In this document: positions 52,078 through 59,360 of the stretch, piece by piece
How positions within the stretch are numbered: the first letter of the stretch is position 1
Layout of the letters: each line of letters begins with the position of its first letter
Assembly (NCBI RefSeq): GCF_014174355.1
Contig: NZ_JABEQF010000015.1
Location: forward strand, 25,253 to 89,252
DNA from: Gluconacetobacter azotocaptans
Lineage (GTDB): Bacteria > Pseudomonadota > Alphaproteobacteria > Acetobacterales > Acetobacteraceae
Direction: 5' to 3'
Length of the DNA: 64,000 nucleotides
Translations under genes and position numbers: made by a program
The notes under the pieces: model-generated
Seen by the model: the letters and a program-made list of their open reading frames with translations, nothing else
Told to the model about the DNA's origin: nothing
Databases searched by the model: none

Positions 52078-52656
52078 ATGCTGCTCTGGACCGGGCTCGG
52101 AAATCCTGAGCCGGGGATGAGCCGGCACCGGCACAATGTCGGTTTCATGGCCGTCGACCGGATCGCCGTCCGCCATGGCTTCGCGCCATGGCGGAAGCGC
52201 TTCCGGGGCGAGGTGGCCGAAGGGCGGGTGGGGCGGCACAAGGTGCTGCTGCTCAAGCCCCTGACCTACATGAACCTTTCGGGCGAGAGCGTTCAGCAGG
52301 CTGCCGCCTTCTACAAGATTCCCATCGCCTCGATCACCGCCTTCCATGACGAACTCGATCTGGCACCCGGTCGGGTGCGGGTGAAGCAGGGCGGGGGCGC
52401 CGCCGGCCACAACGGCCTGCGTTCTATGGACCGGATGCTGGGCGGCCAGGAGTACTGGCGCGTCCGCATCGGGATCGGGCACCCTGGCGCGCGCGACCGC
52501 GTGACGGGATATGTGCTGGGCGATTTCGCGAAAAGCGACCAGGACTGGCTTGAGCGCATGCTCGACGCCATGTCCGACACGGCGCCGGTCCTGGCGGACG
52601 GGCAGCCCGAACTGTTCATGACGAAAATGGCCTTGCTGGCCGGGGAGAAGGGCTGA
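52078..52656 (+). CDS. pth: Peptidyl-tRNA hydrolase
   Basis: The 192-aa enzyme releases tRNA from stalled peptidyl-tRNA. It begins LLWTGLGNPEPGMSRHRHNVGFMAVD (catalytic His in RHNVGF), with KPLTYMNLSGESV, HDELDLAPGRVRVKQGGGAAGHNGLRS and a typical RVRIGIGHPG segment. The start is 39 bp after rplY. The stop overlaps the ychF start by one base (TGATG). Confidence 0.95.
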   Translation: MLLWTGLGNPEPGMSRHRHNVGFMAVDRIAVRHGFAPWRKRFRGEVAEGRVGRHKVLLLKPLTYMNLSGESVQQAAAFYKIPIASITAFHDELDLAPGRVRVKQGGGAAGHNGLRSMDRMLGGQEYWRVRIGIGHPGARDRVTGYVLGDFAKSDQDWLERMLDAMSDTAPVLADGQPELFMTKMALLAGEKG

Positions 52657-53750
52657 TGGGGTTCAATTGCGGCATCGTGGGCCTGCCGAATGTCGGCAAG
52701 TCGACCCTGTTCAACGCCCTGACCGAAACCGCGTCGGCCCAGGCCGCGAACTATCCGTTCTGCACCATCGAGCCGAACGTGGGCCGGGTGGCGGTGCCCG
52801 ACCCGCGGCTGGACGCGCTGGCGGCGATCGGCAAGTCGCAGAAGATCCTGCCGACCAGCCTGGAATTCGTCGATATCGCGGGCCTGGTGCGCGGCGCCTC
52901 GCGCGGCGAGGGCTTGGGCAACCAGTTCCTGGCGAACATCCGCGAGGTTGATGCGATCATCCACGTGCTGCGTTGCTTCGAGGATGACGACATCACCCAT
53001 GTCGAGGGTGGGATCGACCCGATCCGCGACGCGGAGATCATTGAGACCGAACTGATGCTGGCCGACCTGGAATCGCTGGAAAAGCGGATCGTGGCCTTGC
53101 AGAAGAAGGCCAAGGGCAACGACCGCGACGCCGCCGCCCAGGTCGCGCTGATGGAGCCGCTGATCGAGGTCCTGCGCGAGGGCCGGCCCGCCCGCCAGGC
53201 GATTCCGGCAGGGCAGGAGGAGGCCGTGCGCCGCCTGCAGCTGATGACCAGCAAGCCGGTCCTGTATGTCTGCAATGTCGAGGAAGCGTCGGCCGCCACC
53301 GGCAATGCATGGTCCGAGCGCGTGCGCGCCCGCGCCGAGGCCGAGGGCGCTATCGCCGTTGTCGTGTCGGCGGCGATCGAGGCCGAGGTCAGCCAGCTGG
53401 GCCCGGACGACCGCAAGGAATTCCTCGACGGGCTGGGCCTTGCCGACAGCGGCCTGGATCGTGTGATCGCCGCGGGCTATCGCCTGCTGGGCCTGCGGAC
53501 CTATTTTACCGTCGGGCCGAAGGAAACCCGTGCCTGGACCATCACGGCCGGCACTCGTGCGCCCCAGGCGGCGGCGGTGATCCATAACGATTTCGAGCGC
53601 GGATTCATCGCCTGCGAAACCGTCGCCTATGACGATTATGTCCGCTACCAGGGCGAGGCCGGCGCCAAGGAGGCCGGAAAGCTGCGGATCGAAGGTCGCG
53701 ACTATGTCGTGCAGGATGGCGACGTTCTTCTCTTCCGCTTCAACGTCTGA
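52656..53750 (+). CDS. ychF: Redox-regulated ATPase YchF (OLA1 family)
   Basis: The 364-aa P-loop protein has G1 GLPNVGKSTLFNALT, PFCTIEPNVGRV, G3-like DIAGLVRGASRGEGLGNQFL and a C-terminal TGS domain (LRTYFTVGPKETRAWTI, FERGFIACETVAYDDYV). YchF binds ribosomes and uses ATP rather than GTP. It is coupled to pth and followed by family B repeat copy 2, whose left arm begins at its stop codon. Confidence 0.95.
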   Translation: MGFNCGIVGLPNVGKSTLFNALTETASAQAANYPFCTIEPNVGRVAVPDPRLDALAAIGKSQKILPTSLEFVDIAGLVRGASRGEGLGNQFLANIREVDAIIHVLRCFEDDDITHVEGGIDPIRDAEIIETELMLADLESLEKRIVALQKKAKGNDRDAAAQVALMEPLIEVLREGRPARQAIPAGQEEAVRRLQLMTSKPVLYVCNVEEASAATGNAWSERVRARAEAEGAIAVVVSAAIEAEVSQLGPDDRKEFLDGLGLADSGLDRVIAAGYRLLGLRTYFTVGPKETRAWTITAGTRAPQAAAVIHNDFERGFIACETVAYDDYVRYQGEAGAKEAGKLRIEGRDYVVQDGDVLLFRFNV

Positions 53751-53860
53751 AAAGGGGGCTGGACAGGCGCCCTGTTGGCGATCCGGCGCGCGGAAACACA
53801 CGCCGGGCGTGCCGCTTCGTGGCACTCTCGCTCAACAGGCCACCGGTCCAGCCCCCTTTT
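53750..53860. repeat. Intergenic repeat family B, copy 2 (perfect terminal inverted repeat)
   Basis: AAAAGGGGGCTGGAC (53750-53764) is exactly complementary to GTCCAGCCCCCTTTT (53846-53860). Inside, CCTGTTG (53771-53777) pairs with CAACAGG (53833-53839). The core GGCGATCCGGCGCGCG and the block CACACGCCGGGCGTGCCG...GGCACTCTCGCT match copy 1 at 11713, whose arms have a different sequence. Probably also the ychF terminator. Confidence 0.85.
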
Positions 53861-53882
53861 CGGCAACTTTGATGTCAGGGGT

Positions 53883-53945
53883 TTGCAAAGGGCGACCGCC
53901 CTTTGCCGGGGCTTGGGGCAGCGCCCCAATCCTGTCCTTCCCGAC
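53883..53945. repeat. Hairpin pair related to family A, upstream of proA
   Basis: GCAAAGGGCGACCGCCCTTTGC and GGGGCTTGGGGCAGCGCCCC-type stems followed by CAATCCTGTCCTTCC. The order and spacing resemble family A but the stem sequences have diverged. The proA RBS (GGGAG) lies 50 bp further on. Confidence 0.5.
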
Positions 53946-54002
53946 TTCGACAAAACCGACAATAATCCGGCGGCGTATCCGCACAGGGGCAGGGAGCCGA
54001 TC

Positions 54003-55289
54003 ATGAACACAGTCGCGCCCGTTATGGACGACACGGACCGGACCGATTGGGTCCCGGCCATGCCGCGCCTGGCCGCTGCTGCCCGTGAGGCCGCGCATGC
54101 CCTGGCGCGCAGTTCGTCGGCGATGCGCGACGCGGCCCTGCGGCATGCGGCGCAGGCCCTGCGCGATCGGCAGGATGACATCCTGGCGGCGAACGCGCGC
54201 GATCTTGCCGCCTCGACCGCCACGGCGTCCTTTCGCGACCGGCTGACCCTGACCCCAGCGCGGGCCGAGGCGATGGCCCGGGGGCTGGAGGATGTGGCGG
54301 GCCTGCCCGATCCGGTCGGGCGGATCATGGCGGAATGGACGCGGCCCAACGGCTTGCTGTTCCGTCGCGTCGCGACGCCGGTGGGCGTTATCGGCATGAT
54401 CTATGAAAGCCGCCCCAATGTCGGCGCCGACGCGGCCGGCCTGTGCATCAAGTCGGGCAATGCGGTAATCCTGCGCGGCGGGTCGGAAAGCCTGCACAGC
54501 GCGCGCGCGATCCATGCGGCGATGGCGGCGGGCCTGCGCGCCGCCGGCCTGCCCGAGACGGCGGTGCAGATCGCGCCCGATACCGACCGCCGCCATGTGG
54601 CAGACATGCTGACGGCGTCCGGCCTGATCGACCTGATCATTCCGCGCGGCGGCAAGTCGCTGGTCGAACGGGTGCAGCGCGAGGCCCGGGTGCCCGTGCT
54701 GGCGCATGCCGAGGGGCTGTGTCACACCTATGTCCACGCGGCCGCCGATCCGGCGATGGCCCGGGGGCTGGTGGTCAACGCCAAGATGCGGCGCACCGGC
54801 ATCTGCGGCGCGACCGAAACGCTGCTGATCGACGCGGCCGTCGCGCCGGCCCTGCTGCCCGACATCGTGGCGGACCTGGCCGCGCGCGGCTGCGCCTTCC
54901 GGGCCGATGGGCGCGCCCGCGCCATCCTGCCCGACCTGCCCGCGGCGACCGAGGCCGATTTCGCCACCGAATGGCTGGATGCGATCCTGTCGATCGCCGT
55001 GGTGGACGGGGTCGAGGACGCGCTGGCGCATATCGCCCGCTACGGCAGCGAACATACCGAGGCGATCGTGACCGAGGACGCGGATGCCGCGGCACAGTTT
55101 CTGAACGGCACGGACAGCGCCGTGGTGATGTGGAACGCCTCGACGCAGTTCTGCGATGGGGGCGAATTCGGCTTCGGCGCCGAAATCGGCATCGCCACCG
55201 GCCGTTTCCATGCTCGTGGCCCGGTGGGGCTGGAGCAACTGACCACCTTCCGGTACGAAGTCATCGGCACAGGACAGCAGCGTCCCTGA
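54003..55289 (+). CDS. proA: Gamma-glutamyl phosphate reductase
   Basis: The 428-aa enzyme reduces glutamyl-5-phosphate to glutamate semialdehyde in proline synthesis. It has RRVATPVGVIGMIYESRPNV, AAGLCIKSGNAVILRGGSES, LIIPRGGKSLVERVQ and the catalytic cysteine in RRTGICGATETLL, with NASTQFCDGGEFGFGAEIGIAT near the C-terminus. ATG 54003 follows GGGAG. No proB is adjacent. It lies 2 bp from the start of nadD-rsfS, so these are one operon. Confidence 0.95.
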   Translation: MNTVAPVMDDTDRTDWVPAMPRLAAAAREAAHALARSSSAMRDAALRHAAQALRDRQDDILAANARDLAASTATASFRDRLTLTPARAEAMARGLEDVAGLPDPVGRIMAEWTRPNGLLFRRVATPVGVIGMIYESRPNVGADAAGLCIKSGNAVILRGGSESLHSARAIHAAMAAGLRAAGLPETAVQIAPDTDRRHVADMLTASGLIDLIIPRGGKSLVERVQREARVPVLAHAEGLCHTYVHAAADPAMARGLVVNAKMRRTGICGATETLLIDAAVAPALLPDIVADLAARGCAFRADGRARAILPDLPAATEADFATEWLDAILSIAVVDGVEDALAHIARYGSEHTEAIVTEDADAAAQFLNGTDSAVVMWNASTQFCDGGEFGFGAEIGIATGRFHARGPVGLEQLTTFRYEVIGTGQQRP

Positions 55290-55291
55290 CC

Positions 55292-56473
55292 ATGGCGTCG
55301 ATTCCCGCGTGGGGCGACGGGCGGCGGGTGCGGATCGGCCTGTTGGGCGGTTCTTTCAACCCCGTCCATGCCGGCCACCTGCAACTCGCGCAGCGGGCCT
55401 TGCGGCAGTTGCGGCTGGACCAGGTCTGGCTGATGGTGTCGCCCGGCAATCCGCTGAAGCCGGTAGAGGGCATGGCCCCGTTCGACCTGCGGCTGGAGGC
55501 GGTTGCGGCCCGCGTCGACGGGCGGCGGATCATCGCCACCGACATCGAACGGCGGATCGGCACCCGCTATACCGTCGATACGCTGGCGCAGTTGCGCCGG
55601 CGCTTTCCCCGGGCGGAATTCGTCTGGCTGATGGGGGCGGACGGGCTGGCCCAACTGCCGCATTGGCGGCGCTGGCGGCGGATCGTCTCGCTGGTGCCGT
55701 TCGCGGTTCTGCCGCGCCCGCCCTACAATCCGGCGGCGCTGCATGGGCTGGCGGCAATGGCGCTGGCGCGCTGGCGCCGCCCGGGGCGCGAGGCCCCGAT
55801 CCTTGCGTTGCGTGCGCCCTGCGCTTGGGCCTTTCTTCCGGCCCCTCAGACCGGTATATCAGCAACGGCATTACGTGCGTCGGTCGCACGTCACCACCCT
55901 CCCGCAGGAGTTACAGTCATCGCCAGGAAGCCTCCGGCCGATACGGGGACCACTCGTCGCACGGCACCCAAGAAAACGTCAGGCACGGCCGGCAGTCGCG
56001 CCGGTGCGGTCAGCACCGTCGCCGGCACGGCGAAGGCGCCGGGCACCCCGCGCAAGAAGGCGGCCGTTGCAGGCCCCGGCAAGGCGGTTCGTCGCGAACC
56101 CGTCGAAACCGCCCTGCTGGACAAATACCTGGCCATTATCACCGAAAGCCTGGCCGACGATAAGGGCGAGGACATCGTGGTGCTGGACCTGACCGGCCGC
56201 GCCGCCTTCGCCGACCGGATGGTGGTCGCAACCGGCGTGGCCGACCGCCAGATCACGGCGATGGCGACGCATATCGAACGCAAGCTGGGCGAGGTCGGGC
56301 TGAAGCGCGTGCTGATCGAAGGCGCGAACGGTTCGGACTGGGTGCTGATCGACGCCGGCGATATCGTCGTGCATCTGTTCAAGGCCGAGGCCCGTGCCCT
56401 GTACGGGCTGGAGCGGATGTGGGGCGCGGATCTCGACGTCCTGCCGGTTGGCGAACCGGACGGCACGGTCTGA
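55292..56473 (+). CDS. nadD-rsfS: NadD-RsfS fused reading frame (nicotinate-nucleotide adenylyltransferase + ribosome silencing factor)
   Basis: A single stop-free frame of 393 codons. Residues 1-205 are NadD, which adenylates nicotinic acid mononucleotide: [14 protein letters not shown] (nucleotidyl-transferase HxGH), [16 protein letters not shown] and the C-terminal GISATALR (ISSTxIR equivalent). Residues 206-268 are a Lys/Arg/Thr/Ala-rich linker. Residues 273-388 are RsfS, which binds L14 and blocks subunit joining: [43 protein letters not shown] and [15 protein letters not shown]. No ATG, GTG or TTG occurs in frame between about 55808 and the RsfS domain. An AGGAG 8 nt before an in-frame ATC (55919) could allow separate RsfS initiation. 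Confidence 0.85.
   Translation: MASIPAWGDGRRVRIGLLGGSFNPVHAGHLQLAQRALRQLRLDQVWLMVSPGNPLKPVEGMAPFDLRLEAVAARVDGRRIIATDIERRIGTRYTVDTLAQLRRRFPRAEFVWLMGADGLAQLPHWRRWRRIVSLVPFAVLPRPPYNPAALHGLAAMALARWRRPGREAPILALRAPCAWAFLPAPQTGISATALRASVARHHPPAGVTVIARKPPADTGTTRRTAPKKTSGTAGSRAGAVSTVAGTAKAPGTPRKKAAVAGPGKAVRREPVETALLDKYLAIITESLADDKGEDIVVLDLTGRAAFADRMVVATGVADRQITAMATHIERKLGEVGLKRVLIEGANGSDWVLIDAGDIVVHLFKAEARALYGLERMWGADLDVLPVGEPDGTV
55906..55921 (+). promoter_or_regulatory. Possible internal RBS with AUC start for rsfS
   Basis: GCAGGAG (55904-55910) has the full Shine-Dalgarno core, followed after 8 nt by ATC at 55919-55921, in frame with RsfS and exactly at the NadD/linker junction. Starting here would give a 184-aa RsfS with a basic N-terminal extension ([19 protein letters not shown]). 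AUC is a very rare initiator, so this is a hypothesis. Confidence 0.35.
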
Positions 56474-56530
56474 GAGACTCCTTGCAAACGCCTTTTGCCG
56501 GCAATCCGACGCGGTCTTCTTATGCGCCGA
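56474..56530. repeat. Intergenic repeat family B, fragment (copy 4)
   Basis: CTTTTGCCGGCAATCCGACGCG with preceding TTGCAAACGC matches the left part of copy 1 at 11719-11750 (AAACGCATTTTGCCGGCGATCCGACGCG). The remainder of the element is absent. It sits between rsfS and rlmH. Confidence 0.6.
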
Positions 56531-56537
56531 GGCGTCC

Positions 56538-56996
56538 ATGCGCCTGATTGCCGTCGGACGGATGAAGGATGGGGTCGAGCGCGACCTCTTCCGTCGCTAT
56601 GCCGACCGGCTGACGCCGCGCCTCGACATGGTGGAAGTGCCCGAAGGGCGGGGGGCGGCGGCCGAGATCAAGCGGCGTGAAGGCCAATCCCTGCTGGCGG
56701 CCCTGCCGGACCGGGCCTTTGTCGTGGCGATGGACGAAGGGGGCCGCAGCCACGGCAGCCTGGCGTTCGCCCAGCACGTCGAACGCTGGCTGGGCCTGTC
56801 GCGGCCTCTCTGTTTCCTGATCGGCGGGGCCGAGGGGCTGGACGGCCCGGTTCTGACCCGTGCCGATGACACCTTGTCGCTGGGGCCGATGACATGGCCG
56901 CACATGCTGGTTCGGGGGTTGCTGGCCGAACAGCTTTATCGCGCCCGGGCGATCGCTACCGGCCACCCTTATCACCGGGCGGGCCGGCCGGCCTGA
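56538..56996 (+). CDS. rlmH: 23S rRNA (pseudouridine1915-N3)-methyltransferase RlmH
   Basis: The 152-aa SPOUT methyltransferase has [43 protein letters not shown], the knot motif [16 protein letters not shown] and the C-terminal [23 protein letters not shown]. It methylates pseudouridine 1915 in helix 69. The genes proA-nadD-rsfS-rlmH form the conserved alphaproteobacterial order. ATG 56538 has only a weak RBS, after the family B fragment. Confidence 0.95.
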   Translation: MRLIAVGRMKDGVERDLFRRYADRLTPRLDMVEVPEGRGAAAEIKRREGQSLLAALPDRAFVVAMDEGGRSHGSLAFAQHVERWLGLSRPLCFLIGGAEGLDGPVLTRADDTLSLGPMTWPHMLVRGLLAEQLYRARAIATGHPYHRAGRPA

Positions 56997-57023
56997 TCGG
57001 CCTGTGGGCGTCGCATACGCATG

Positions 57024-57143
57024 AAGGCAAGGGCGTTGTCCTTGACCCACCAAAGGGCCAAGCCCTTTGGAAACCCAGTAATTTATGAAACGAGTGGGAT
57101 GCAAGGGCCTCGGCCCTTGCCGGGTTCGGGCAGAGCCCGACCT
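57024..57143. repeat. Intergenic repeat family A, copy 3
   Basis: Same orientation as copy 1: AAGGCAAGGGCG, CCAAAGGGC/GCCCTTTGG, spacer TTTATGAAACGAGTGGGAT, GCAAGGGCC-TC-GGCCCTTGC, GGGCAGAGCCC. It lies between convergent rlmH and the CHAP gene. Confidence 0.85.
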
Positions 57144-57241
57144 TCCTTTTCCCATATAGCTTAGTGCCTATGGGGCTGCGCCCCGAGACGGGCGGCAATT
57201 CCATGCTTTAACGGGGCGGACGCCGAAGCGTCCGCGGGCAG

Positions 57242-57973
57242 TCAGCGGATCGAACGGTTCGGCGCGTCGTCGCGGAAGGCGTGGCCGTAGGCCACCACCG
57301 GCAGGCTCTCGGGCGCTTCGGCCACTTCGGTCGAGTTCATCGGGCTGCTCAGGGCGCTAGGTGCGGCGTTGGCCGTGTGCGGCACGGGCCGTTCGCTGCT
57401 GGCGACCATGATGCGGCCCGTCGAATCCGGACGCGGATAGATGAAGCCGTAGGTCGGATAGATGCTGCCGTAGGCACCCGGGCGGGCCAGGGCGACGCGC
57501 ACGGCCGACCAGTCGTTGTTGGGTGATACGTCGATGACCGACACATGGCGGCTGATGCCGCGCTGCGCCCAATGGGACTGGTCGATGATGATCGTGCGGC
57601 TGTCGACGATGTCCGTCACGACGGCGACATGGCCCAGCGGCATGCGGCGGTTGGCGCGGAAATTCAGGACGCTGCCGGCCTCGGGCGCGGCCCCGCGGGC
57701 GTAGACCCCGGCAGCATTGTACCACCAGTTGACGGCATTGCCGTGCAGCATGACGTCGGACGCCGACTTGGCGAAAGCCACGCACTGGATGACGTGTCCG
57801 GCATCACGATAATGGGCGACGCGCCGCGCGCTGATATGGTGGCCGTGAACGACGGGGCCGTGGACGGCACGATGCGACACGTTCCGCGCCTGGGCGGTGT
57901 GGGGGAGCATGAAACCGAGGGAAGCGGCCGCCATGAAAAGAAGGACCGAACGTCCCAAACCGCCTGCCCGCAT
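57242..57973 (-). CDS. Secreted CHAP-domain protein (putative peptidoglycan amidase/endopeptidase)
   Basis: From ATG 57973 the product is 243 aa; in-frame ATGs at 58081/58084 extend it but leave the signal peptide internal. The signal peptide is RSVLLFMAAASLGFMLPHTAQA. The CHAP core follows: catalytic Cys in VIQCVAFAKSASDVML, WWYNAAGVYARGAAPEAGSVLNF and catalytic His in PLGHVAVVTDIVDSRTIIIDQSHW. CHAP enzymes cleave peptidoglycan amide bonds. The C-terminal 60 residues are Pro/Ser-rich and unstructured-looking. A perfect palindrome lies upstream (58106-58127). Confidence 0.85.
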   Translation of the reverse strand: MRAGGLGRSVLLFMAAASLGFMLPHTAQARNVSHRAVHGPVVHGHHISARRVAHYRDAGHVIQCVAFAKSASDVMLHGNAVNWWYNAAGVYARGAAPEAGSVLNFRANRRMPLGHVAVVTDIVDSRTIIIDQSHWAQRGISRHVSVIDVSPNNDWSAVRVALARPGAYGSIYPTYGFIYPRPDSTGRIMVASSERPVPHTANAAPSALSSPMNSTEVAEAPESLPVVAYGHAFRDDAPNRSIR

Positions 57974-58105
57974 TCCCAAAGACCCCACCCGCGTTGTCGC
58001 TGCGAAAACAGGGGTAGCAAGGGGGTTGCAACCCTGACAAGACGCCGGAGCATTTCTTGGCGAAGGCCGGATCATTTTCATCAAATCGGCCCGCTTCCCA
58101 AAAAT

Positions 58106-58127
58106 AAATAGGAATATATTCCTATTT
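58106..58127. promoter_or_regulatory. 22-bp perfect palindrome upstream of the CHAP gene
   Basis: AAATAGGAATA and its exact complement TATTCCTATTT abut without spacer in an AT-rich pocket of otherwise GC-rich DNA. It sits 20-130 bp upstream of the candidate CHAP starts, so it is a candidate operator. Just beyond it, GGTTTTT (58144-58150) and AAAAACC (58157-58163) form an AT-rich hairpin that may end the ridA transcript on the minus strand. Confidence 0.55.
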
Positions 58128-58280
58128 CATTTTCGCAGATTGCGGTTTTTGAAGGAAAAAACCGGGTTTCATGGAAGGGGCGCTGAAAGGGCGCAGGATT
58201 GGACGCAACAGAATCGGAATCGGGATCCGTGACCTAAATGCGACAGATGGTCGCCCGGCCCCGGATCCCGGGCAGGTGTC

Positions 58281-58631
58281 TTATTTCGTGCAGATGATCA
58301 TGATTTCGACCAGGATCGCCGGGTTGGCCAGCACTGCCTGGACGCAGGCGCGCGCCGGGGCTCCATCCTTCGGCAGCCAGGCCGACCACACGCCGTTCAG
58401 CGCGTCGCGGTCGGCGATGTCCTTCAGCCAGATCTGGGCCTGCAGCAGGCGGGTCTTGTCAGTGCCGTGCAGTTCCAGCGCCTCGTCGATCTGCTCCAGG
58501 ATGTCGCGGGTCTGGGCGGTGGCGTCGCCGGTCAGGTCGCGCGCGACGAAGCCCTGGGTAAAGAGGAAGCCGTGATACTCCACGACCTTCGACAGGATCG
58601 CGTTCGGTTCGGTGCGGATGATCTTGCTCAT
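58281..58631 (-). CDS. RidA family protein, possible separate initiation at ATG 58631
   Basis: The 116-aa product is full RidA length: MSKIIRTEPNAILSKVVEYHGFLFTQGFVA, TAQTRDILEQIDEALELHG, KTRLLQAQIWLKDI and ARACVQAVLANPAILVEIMI with the RidA arginine in the ARACVQ position. AAGGA lies about 10 nt upstream of ATG 58631, so independent translation is plausible although no stop precedes it in frame. Like other Rid proteins it would deaminate enamines or bind related intermediates. Confidence 0.7.
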   Translation of the reverse strand: MSKIIRTEPNAILSKVVEYHGFLFTQGFVARDLTGDATAQTRDILEQIDEALELHGTDKTRLLQAQIWLKDIADRDALNGVWSAWLPKDGAPARACVQAVLANPAILVEIMIICTK

Positions 58632-59360
58632 GGGGCCAGTCCTTGCTGAGGGCGGCCGGTCGGGCCGCGCGCCCCCTTCTCCGACACCGGGGCGGGGCGG
58701 GTCAACAGGGTGGTCGCTCCGGGACGCGCCGATTGTGCCAAAGCGGTCCAGCCGGTCCGGCGTGTCGAAATCGGCATGGATGGCGGCATCGGCCGGGACC
58801 GTGGCCAGCCGCCCGGCCTGCGCACGGATCAGCGCGCGGCCGCCGACATCGCCGTCCAGTGCCATCAGGGCCGGAAACACGGACCGGTCCCACAGGACGG
58901 GATGGCCGCTTCGCCCGTCATGGACCGGCACGGTCGCCGGCGCGCGATCCTGCCGATGCCGGGCGATCAGGCGGTCGATCAGCATCGTGTCGATCAGCGG
59001 CATGTCGCCCAGGCAGACCAGCACGCCGGACGGCGCGTGCAGCGCGGCCGCCGCCAGCCCGGCCCGCAGGCTGGCCGACAGCCCGTCCGCGTGGTCCTCG
59101 GCGATGGTAAAGATCAGGCCGGGATGGTCGGCGTGGCGGAGGATCGCCGCGCGGATCTCGGGCGCGCGGTGGCCCAGCACGACGATGACCGGGGCGGCGG
59201 TGCTGGCGCACGCGGCGCGGACGATGCGGACGATCATCGGCACGCCTGCCGCGTCCGGGGCCAGCAGTTTGTGGCGGGGCGCGGTGCGCGACGATCGTCC
59301 GGCGGCCAGGATCAGCGCGGCGACGGGGGGCGTCGCGTGTGTGGGCGTGCCCGCCGTCAT
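58281..59360 (-). CDS. MocA-like nucleotidyltransferase joined in frame to RidA
   Basis: One stop-free frame of 359 codons. Residues 1-215 are a MobA/MocA-type (molybdenum cofactor cytidylyltransferase-like) protein: AALILAAGRSSR at 14-25, KLLAPD, VVLGHRAPEIRAAI, VLVCLGDMPLID and GRSGHPVLWDRSVFPALMAL. A Pro/Gly/Arg linker (about 216-243) leads into a complete 116-aa RidA domain from Met244. ATG 59360 overlaps xdhC by 4 bp. XdhC plus MocA prepare the cytosine-dinucleotide molybdenum cofactor for xanthine dehydrogenase-type enzymes. The fused frame may be read as one protein or as two, because the RidA part has its own RBS. Confidence 0.75.
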   Translation of the reverse strand: MTAGTPTHATPPVAALILAAGRSSRTAPRHKLLAPDAAGVPMIVRIVRAACASTAAPVIVVLGHRAPEIRAAILRHADHPGLIFTIAEDHADGLSASLRAGLAAAALHAPSGVLVCLGDMPLIDTMLIDRLIARHRQDRAPATVPVHDGRSGHPVLWDRSVFPALMALDGDVGGRALIRAQAGRLATVPADAAIHADFDTPDRLDRFGTIGASRSDHPVDPPRPGVGEGGARPDRPPSARTGPMSKIIRTEPNAILSKVVEYHGFLFTQGFVARDLTGDATAQTRDILEQIDEALELHGTDKTRLLQAQIWLKDIADRDALNGVWSAWLPKDGAPARACVQAVLANPAILVEIMIICTK

